From a bacterium F11 (lineage in GTDB: Bacteria; Elusimicrobiota; Elusimicrobia; F11), in assembly GCA_002176905.1 (NCBI GenBank), contig MSYE01000204.1, forward strand, positions 7,128 to 71,127: DNA of 64,000 nucleotides, given 5' to 3'. The position numbers were made by a program, and so were the translations under genes. This document shows, piece by piece, positions 37,601 through 46,600 of this stretch (its first letter is position 1; each line of letters opens with the position of its first letter). The notes under the pieces were generated by a model. The model had not been told where the DNA came from, did no database searches, and worked only from the letters and a program-made list of their open reading frames with translations.

Positions 37601-40600
37601 TTCCAGAGGAGATACCACTCAGCAAGAGATCTTCATCCCCATCGTTATCAAAGTCAGCCCAGGACATACGAAAATCTGCCGGGGAATAGGAAAAATCCGT
37701 TTCGAGATCTTGATCTTCTTGATACTGACTGCCCTCTGGGCGACGCTCATCAAGTTTGAAAAGAGAAAGCTTTCTTTGTCGGCTGCATTCCCAAACCGCC
37801 AAATCAAGATCCCCATCCCCATCATAATCTGAGAATCCGGCTGCTTTGGGAATGGTGAAACAAGCCAAGTCTTGAACCATCTCAAATTGGTTGTTTCGAA
37901 AAGCAAACAAGCGCGAGAGGGTCACTGTATCCCCGTTTGTGTTTTCCGTGCTTCCCATCACAAAATAATGGGTGGTGTCTCCAAGAAGCCCCACCGCCAT
38001 CTGACCCCGCAGATGACCCGGGAGCGTATCCTGAAGTTCAAATGATCCCGCCACAGCCGAGGCCGGATCACTCGGGACAGAGGGTGTTCCGCTTTTATCA
38101 ATAACAGAAAGCGTAAAGAAATAATTTTGCCGAGGATTCAAACCAGTAATGACATAATGTTCCTTCTCGCGGCTGGTTTTTGGGTTGCCAAGCACATACG
38201 ATGCCGGGGTTCCCCCTTCTGGCCAATACTGAAGATCATATTGCACCGCGGTTCCGTTAAGTCCATCTTCTCCGACCGCGGTCCACGTTAGATTGACTTG
38301 GGCTCCGGTTTTGGCCATCAAATCCGTGATTTGCGCAGGAGGAACAATCTCCACACCCTCTTCAACAGGATCAGACCAAGGACCGGCTCTTAGACCCGCA
38401 TCCACACCACGGACACGAAAACGATAAATTGTGTTGTCTTGGGCGCGTAAGGTATACGAGAGTTTTTCATTTCGTTTGGGAGCCATATTCCCATTATAAG
38501 GAGAGACGCGAACAGTGGCATTGTAGGGATAATAGCTACCGGAGGAAATGGACGTGATTTCAATATCATAATGAAACGCTGAGCTAGGAGTGGGGGTGCC
38601 TATGGTGGTGACATCTTGAACCGGATCCCAGGTAAGGGTTACCTCGTTTCCTGTGTGAACAGCTTCGGGGAGTAGGGGTTTTGTTGGTTCCCCATTGTTT
38701 CGGCTTATCCCCACATCAGGAATCATATTATTAAAGACCAATATTTTTGAGGTCTCTCCTTCAAAACCCGATACGATCACATCAACAGCATGATGGTTTT
38801 CAGCCTCGTTGCGATTCCAATCTCCCACAACAACCTGCGCTTTTTCCAATCCCAGCTGAAAGCCCAAGAGATCAATTTCGTGCCAATCTTCTTGGCTGGG
38901 GTCTTGGTTGAGGAGGATTCGCAAATGGGGATAGCCATCGCTATCGTTCCCCACCAAGGCAAGATCAAATAAGCCATCGTTATCAAAATCAGCCACGGAC
39001 AATCCCATTGATGCGGATCGATCAGATGAAAGAGCTCCCCCAGGAATAGAAATTGGAGGATTGGAAAACTGGAGTTGCTCCGGAGTAGAATCGTTGTAAA
39101 ACAATTTGGCGGCCTTCCCTTGGTTGTCCCGACCAACAACAACCAGATCAGGAATGGTGTTGGTTGTCTCTGGATCAAATTCCGCCCAAGCAAAAGCACT
39201 TTCCTTAAATCCATTGGAGGAATTGGATCCAAACATCGATTGGGGATCTTCAAAGGTTCCGTCGCCTCTTCCTCTTAACACACTTAAATAAGAACGGTTG
39301 TTGTCCCATCCGCTCACCGCAATATCATTCCAGCCATCGTTATCAACATCCATCCAACCAATGTGGGCTCCGTTTCTCAAATCAATTGTTGAAATGGTCT
39401 CTGCGACGAATGGGTTTTCTCCCTTTTCATGAAACAGGTTTTTGAAAAGGGTCACACCCTCCAATCCCAATCCAATGGCGGCCACATCCAAATCGCCATC
39501 TTGGTCCGCATCTCCAACAGCAAGGTGTCCTTCGGTCAAACCTGGGAGATCGAGACCCAACACCAATTCAAACGTTGGTTCGTCTGTTGAACCTCCGCCT
39601 TTGTAAAGCCGTGTGGTTTTTTGGTTTCCGGCCATTCCAGAAACCATCACATCCAAACGAGAATCCATATTGTAATCCAAGACAGCCAAGGAAGGGCTGG
39701 TTAATCCCTCGTTGGAAATACCAATCGGATCTTCATCAAAGTTTTCCCCATTTCCGGGCCAAATTTCTATCCCGTCCTCACCATGGATGAAAAGATCCAG
39801 GTGACCATCGCTGTTGAGATCCGAAAGAGCCATAACAGCCTCACCGCGGCCCTCTGTGGAGATGACCAATTCAAATGGGCTTGCTACAGCACTGGCAGTG
39901 GCGATATTGGTAAATCCATTCGATCCATCATCTCCTTCAATGGCAAAAAAGTATTCGGTGAGGGGTAGAAGCCCGGTAATCACAAGAGATTCGTGTTCAT
40001 CATGCGGTTTGGGTGGAAAAGGCACATTATCGAGGAGAATCGCACCTGCAAACGTTTCCGGGAGTTCGGGATCAAGGGCGCTTAGCGATTGCCAAATTTT
40101 ATAGGACTCCAACTTCCCTACCCCTGCCCCATCTCCACCCGGAGCAGTCCAACTGAGTTCAATTTGAGCAGCGGGGGTGGCTCGGAAATCACGAATGTTA
40201 TCGGGTTTGACGTTGTCCAACGGAAAATCAATGGATTCAGACCACGGTCCTGCCCGGTATGCCGTATCAATGGCCCGAATTTGCATATGATAGGTAGCAG
40301 CGTCTTTGCGAACTGTGATGGCGTGATGCAATTCAGAATCCATCCCCATGGTTAACAAATTTCCTTGAATGGGCATGGAGGCCGCTCTTAAGGTGTACAT
40401 TTCGTTCCCGATCTCATATGTCACTTTCAGGTCATAGGTATAAGACTGCTTATGGTCTCCGGATACGGTCCAGCTGGAGACAAGGGTTGTGCCAAAAGCC
40501 TTATGATAAAGGAAGCGGGGTTGGGGAGGAACAGCGGGTCGTGGATCGGAAGGGGTGACGGTCACATTTTCATAGAGCGCAATATCGGGGTTTCCTTCTG

Positions 40601-43600
40601 AGTTCATTCCAGATGCAACAAGATCGAGGTCGCCATCTTTGTTCACATCACCCAACGCCAAAGAAGCTTTGGTTAGTCCTTGATGTGATCCCAACAACTC
40701 TTCGGTGTTCCAAACAATCTCATCTGAAATTGTATCCAATCCCTGGTTTAAGAAAACAACAAACCGGGTATTTCTGTCTTTGTCTTGACCCAACGCAACA
40801 ATATCAGGATACCCATTGTTATCCAAATCACCCAATGCAAGGGAACTCGACAATTCATTGGAAATCCCTGTGCTTAATTCGATTTCCTGGAAATCATTTT
40901 TCTGTTCGTCCGGATTGGTCAATGTCCCTGTCCCAATATAAATAAGTAATTTTTTATTGGTCCCGCTGTTGCTTCCTTTCCCCATCGCCACCATATCCCA
41001 TTTTCCATCCAGGTTAAGGTCTCCTACTGCAAGGTTCGCTTCTTTCAATCCTTTATTCTCACCATGCGGTTCGATGATGGTTTCAAAATTTAAATTATCA
41101 TCTTGTCTCAGAATTATCAGACGTCTCAATCGGCCATCATAGCCGGCCGCGGCAATATCCAAGTCCCCGTCCCCATCAAAATCAGCCAAGGCCAAATCCA
41201 CACCATCGGTCAGGGAAATATCGGATATAACCAACTGTTCAATATCAAAGGTGTCCTTGTTCACTTTGTTCTCAAGGAAAACAATTCCGGTTACGCCTTC
41301 TCCTGCCATTACCACATCCATGTCTCCATCATTATCCAGATCTCCCACGACAAAAGACCCTTCTGACATAGAAGGAAGAGGTGTTGATATTTCCACTTCA
41401 CTCAACGTGCCATTGGTATTTAATAGGAGGCGCGTCGCATCATCCCCAAACTTGTTGGTCCCAGACACAAAAACATCCACGTCTTCATCTCGATCAAAAT
41501 CAACCAATGCAAAAGCTCCATTTTCAAATCCAGTGAGATTGTTGACTTTGTCGTTTGTAATGGGGTTGGCATTCAATTGATTGATATAAAGAATCGACTC
41601 ATCATTATCTTCAAGACCGGTTTGGATCAGGTCCAGGTATTCGTCGTTGTTAAAATCACCCAAGGCAATGGGACCTTCGGCCGGAGGAATGGGCAATTCG
41701 GTTCGAACAAAATGGGTGGCGGTGGCAGTGGCCACGTTACTCCAATCATCGCTTTCAATGGGATCGCTGGCACGATCCAATCCAATAAGCCGAAAATAAA
41801 AATGAACCCCGGGATCAAGATTTTGGATATTTAAAGATTCTTTTTCCGGATAGGCTTTTTCGGGAGACGAGAGATCGATGGTTCGCTCCTGACGGGTAAA
41901 CTGGGCGTCCCGGGCGATTTCCAAACGATAGAGATTGGGAATCCCAAAATGGCCATCCCGACCAGTGGCGGTCCAGGTTAATTGAACCTGGGTTCCTTGC
42001 GTGGCCTTAAGATCCGTTACACGGGCGGGAGGAACCGGAGGAACATAAAGGGCTTCTCCTGCTGTCACAAAAGAACCGGTGCTTAATGCCGCATCAATGG
42101 ATTTGACTTTCCAAACATAAGATTGGTTATCTGGCAAATGCACACGGAACTTCACGGTTTCTGTTCCATGAAGCAGATAGTTTCCCTGTAGCGGTGTACC
42201 ATAGAAAGAGGATACGTGGCGTTCAGATGAATTGGCTTTCTGTATGGAGACACTGTAGGAAAGGCCTTTTTCTTCTGGAGTGGGATGGGTCCAAGACAAT
42301 TCAACAACGCCATCTTCATTGGGCTCAAGGGCTGTTAAATCTTTTGGCAATCCAGGTGAAGGATATGAATTTCCTTGATAACTCTTTAGGATGGCCAAGA
42401 TCGACTCAACGGATTGAATGCTTTCTCCCAACTCACCGGCAACAATCATATCCAGTCGGTTATCACCATTGAAGTCTCCCAAAGCCAAGCCCCCTTCTGC
42501 AACACCCTGAACCATTCCAAAGGGATGTTCAATAACCCGAAAAAGGTCACCCTGAGGATTGGGGAGATCGGGTCGAGAAAAATTGTTGTAAACAAGAAAC
42601 CGCTTACTGGAGTTGTCCGTGTAACCCGAAGTGAGAAGTTCGGGATATCCATCGTTGTTCAAATCGCCCCAGGCCAAGATACCGGGCATATCCGACTTAG
42701 AGTGGGTTCCCAAAGAAGAATGTTTCGATTCGAAGTTATACTCTCCATCGTTTTCATAAACAGTCACCTTGGCTTCGGTTTCGTTATCTTTCAATCCGGA
42801 CACAGCCAAATCCCAATATCCATCCCGGTTGTAATCTCCCCATGCCAAGGCACCCCCCTTCAAACCGCCTTCCCCACCATCTTTTGGCCACCGCTTAACA
42901 AAGGAGAAACTCCCAAGGTTTTCCAAAACGGCCAATTCATCTTCGGTCACAAAAGCAACATCCATGTCACCATCGTTGTCAGCATCCGCCCAAGAAAGAG
43001 TTCCTCCCAATGAATCTCCTTCGGTTGACAAGAGGACAGTCGTAAAATGGGACTGATCCGGACTGGGATTGGAATTGTATTGGTAGGCGTAAATTCCGTT
43101 CGTCGAGTTTTCTCTTCCTAAGAAAGTAAGTTCTGGTATACCATCGCTGTTGGTATCCATCCATTGAATATTGGATTTGTCTCCCATTACGTTCATACCC
43201 AAATCTGCAACGGTCTTTTCAACAAAAGAATGGATACCTTGGTTCTCAAAGATTCGAACTCGATCCCTGACTCCCACGTTTTCATTAAATTCATCTGCTG
43301 TCTGAATTTCTTGGCCGGAGAAGGCCACATCCAATTTTCCGTCTCGATTAAAATCAGCCAGTGAAATCAGACATTGGGTGAAGTTCACATCAAAATCATA
43401 ACCTTCGATGAAAACATCGTTTCTTTTGTCGTAAAGAAAGATGCGGGCCAAATTTCCGGATCCGGTGCTCCCACAAACCACAAAATCCAAATCCTGATCA
43501 TTGTCCATATCGCCCCACACCACGGACCCTTTTTTGATCCCAGAGGATTCATTCAGGGTGTAATGACCAAAATCAAAATGGCCAGCAACCGCGGTGGCCG

Positions 43601-46600
43601 TGGCAAATTTAAGAGCCGGCCTATCATCTTTAATGGGCATAACGGCAAACATGTATTCTGTTTCGGGGATGAGATCACTGATAGAAACATGTTGTTTATA
43701 GGTGGGTGAACTGATGTCAATCTCAGGAAAAATCTGAATCCAAATGCCATCATTGAGATCAGGGGAATATCCTTGGTCTGAGCGCCGAAAATAGACATCG
43801 TAACCATCCACTCTCTCCCGATACGTCATATCCCCACTGGGCGCGGTCCATGAGAGAGACACTTGGGCTCCGGTAGCGGCCTCCAAATCCGTGATGGATT
43901 CTGGGGGAACAGGTGGCACGTATACATAAGCCGCCTCTCCATCAAAAGTGCTTCGGGCCAATCCCGCATCAATGGTTCGAACCCGGTAATAATATGTGGT
44001 GCTATCTTCAAGTTGGATCTTAAGACCAAGTTGGGTGGAATCCAACGTGGCATTCAAATAATTTCCCATCAACGGTGATCCGTGAACGCCGCTTACGGTC
44101 ATACTGGACCCAACGGGATAGGAGTCATCTGTTGAAATTTGTATCTCATACATAAGAGCTTCGGGGTTCAAGGTTTCGGTATCAGTGGCGGGATCCCATG
44201 TTAAGGTAACATTGTGATGCAGGGTGCTCGAGGACAAATTGGTCGGAGCGGTGGGGGGCGTATTCAACCTTCTGATGTTTTCCAATATCATAAATTGAGT
44301 TCGACCGTTGTTGTCTTCTCCGGCGATGAAAAGATCAAGACCACGAGGATTGATTCCATTCATTGGGAATCCGTTAAAATCACCAAAGGCCAAGGCCCCG
44401 TTTACCAATCCTTTAAAACTTCCCAAGGGTTCGGTGAAAACCCAATCTTCGGGGTTGTCGCTTCCGTTTAAGAAAATAAGGGTTCTCACGTTATCGTCTT
44501 CATCAATCCCCATAACCGCCAGATCCAAGCGTCCGTTGTTGTCCATATCCCCCCAAGCCAAGGAACCCATGTCGTTGACGCCAGCACTGATTCCCGGGGT
44601 CAATATGGCAGGATCTTTAAAGGGAAAGCCAGGAAGATCATCGGGTGAATAATTTCCATGTTCGTTCTCATAAACATAAATGACTTCTTGCTCATTGGAC
44701 TGACCCATCAGCGCAAAATCCATCCATCCATCTTGGTTGAAATCTCCCCAGGCCACGGCCCCGTCTCCCAATCCGGCTTGGACACTTCTTTCAAATTCGA
44801 ATCCCCCTTTGTTCCGGAAATAAATTAATGTTCCCTGGCTGTTCACTTCGCCAACAGCCAACAAATCCATCTTTCCATCCCGATTGGCGTCAGCCCAAGC
44901 CAGGGTTCCCAATAAAAAGCCATCTGGAAAAATGGGATTAAACTCAGGTGAGGCCAGGAAACCTTCCCCTTCTTCATTTGCATACACGCTGATTTTACTT
45001 TCTCCCCGAAATATCCCAACTCCCGCCAAATCCATAAACCCATCGTTGTTTACATCACCAGCCGCCAGGGTACCATAGATCAACGTTGGAATCGCACCAA
45101 CAATATCGTTATTGGTGTCATCAAAAACATCAGCGGGATCGGCATCAGGATTTCGCAAGAGGAGGACGCGTCGATAAATATCGGTTAACACCATCAGGTC
45201 AAGAAGCCCATCGTTGTTCGCATCGATCCATTCCATCATCCCAGGAAGATTGCTCAATCCAACCCCTCTATCATAAACATTCTGATAGATCTGGTTATCA
45301 CGGTCCCAGCGATACACACGAAGACGCATCTCAATACCGCCGTTCTTCACTTCTCCCAAAATGGCCACATCAATGGCGCCATCCTGGTTGAAGTCCGCCA
45401 TTTTGATGAGGGGATTCTTCATATCCTGGGGCAGGCCGAGATCGTTTCGTTTGTGATAAATCCCGGCGGTTAAAGGAGAATCCCAGGCCACAACCGGACT
45501 GATAAAATTATCTGCGCGAAGGGCTTTTATCCCCACATAATAGTCACGTCCAGCGATAAGTCCTGTTAAAGAATGAAACAAGCGCTCTCCAGAAATGGGA
45601 TTTTCCGGACGAACGAGGCCGGCCACATGGGCCAGCGTATAATTATCCTCTGTGATCATCTCGCTATGGATCACGAGTTCGTAGGTATCCGGACGGCCAG
45701 GTGGAGCGGTCCAAGATAAGGCAATCTGGGATTCGGCATAAGCATTGAATCCCGAAACAGGTTCCGGCGCCACATCCAAAAGGGTCTTTCGTCCAAATTT
45801 ATAAAAATTAAGATCACCCGGACTCCGTTCTCGAACAACAAAGATGTTCCCATAGTGATCCACTGCCACGCCCTCAGGCTTATCATTTCTGTCCGTTTTT
45901 GGTGGCATATCCAAGTTCGAAACAATCACCCTGGAAAGATTGGTTGCGGAAAGATCCACTTCTGTCAATTGCCGAGACTCATGGCTGAGCACGAGAAGAT
46001 AAGGAGAGATGTCGTCACTGATGGCGAGTCCCACCAAATCCCCAAGGGGAAGATTTTCTGCATTGAGGACAGGTTCGGCCTCTTCGCATGTCCCATTGGA
46101 AAACCGAAACCGATAAATCTTTTTTGGCGTCATCTCCTTTACTGCATAGTAAATCTCTTCTTCTCGGTCATAAACAAGTCCTTCTAATCCTTGGTTATTT
46201 ACGGGCATGGTTGGATCGATCACACAAGATCCCAAGAAACCAACAGCAGGCATTTTTCGAATTTCTGTTGTCTCGGGTGTTATCTGAACTTTATTCAAAG
46301 TTGCCTTGCGCTCCTCAATCAAAGCAAAGGTATCTCCGGTTACATGCGTGATACCTTCTAAGTCTTCCAAACCGTACACTTTAATTTCCCGAATAACCTC
46401 ACCCAATAAAGATATCTCCAATATCCGCCAATAGGCATTTCCTTGAGCAGGATTGTTCTCAATTGAGAAAAGGGTTTTGGTGACAGGACTAAAGGTCAAT
46501 CCGGATGCATCGATTCCAAGCTCTGGGATGTCTTTGGCAATCTCCAGCTGATAATCGTCTCCCGCAAAGGGGAAGGACCAGCCCTGGTTGTTCCCAAGAT

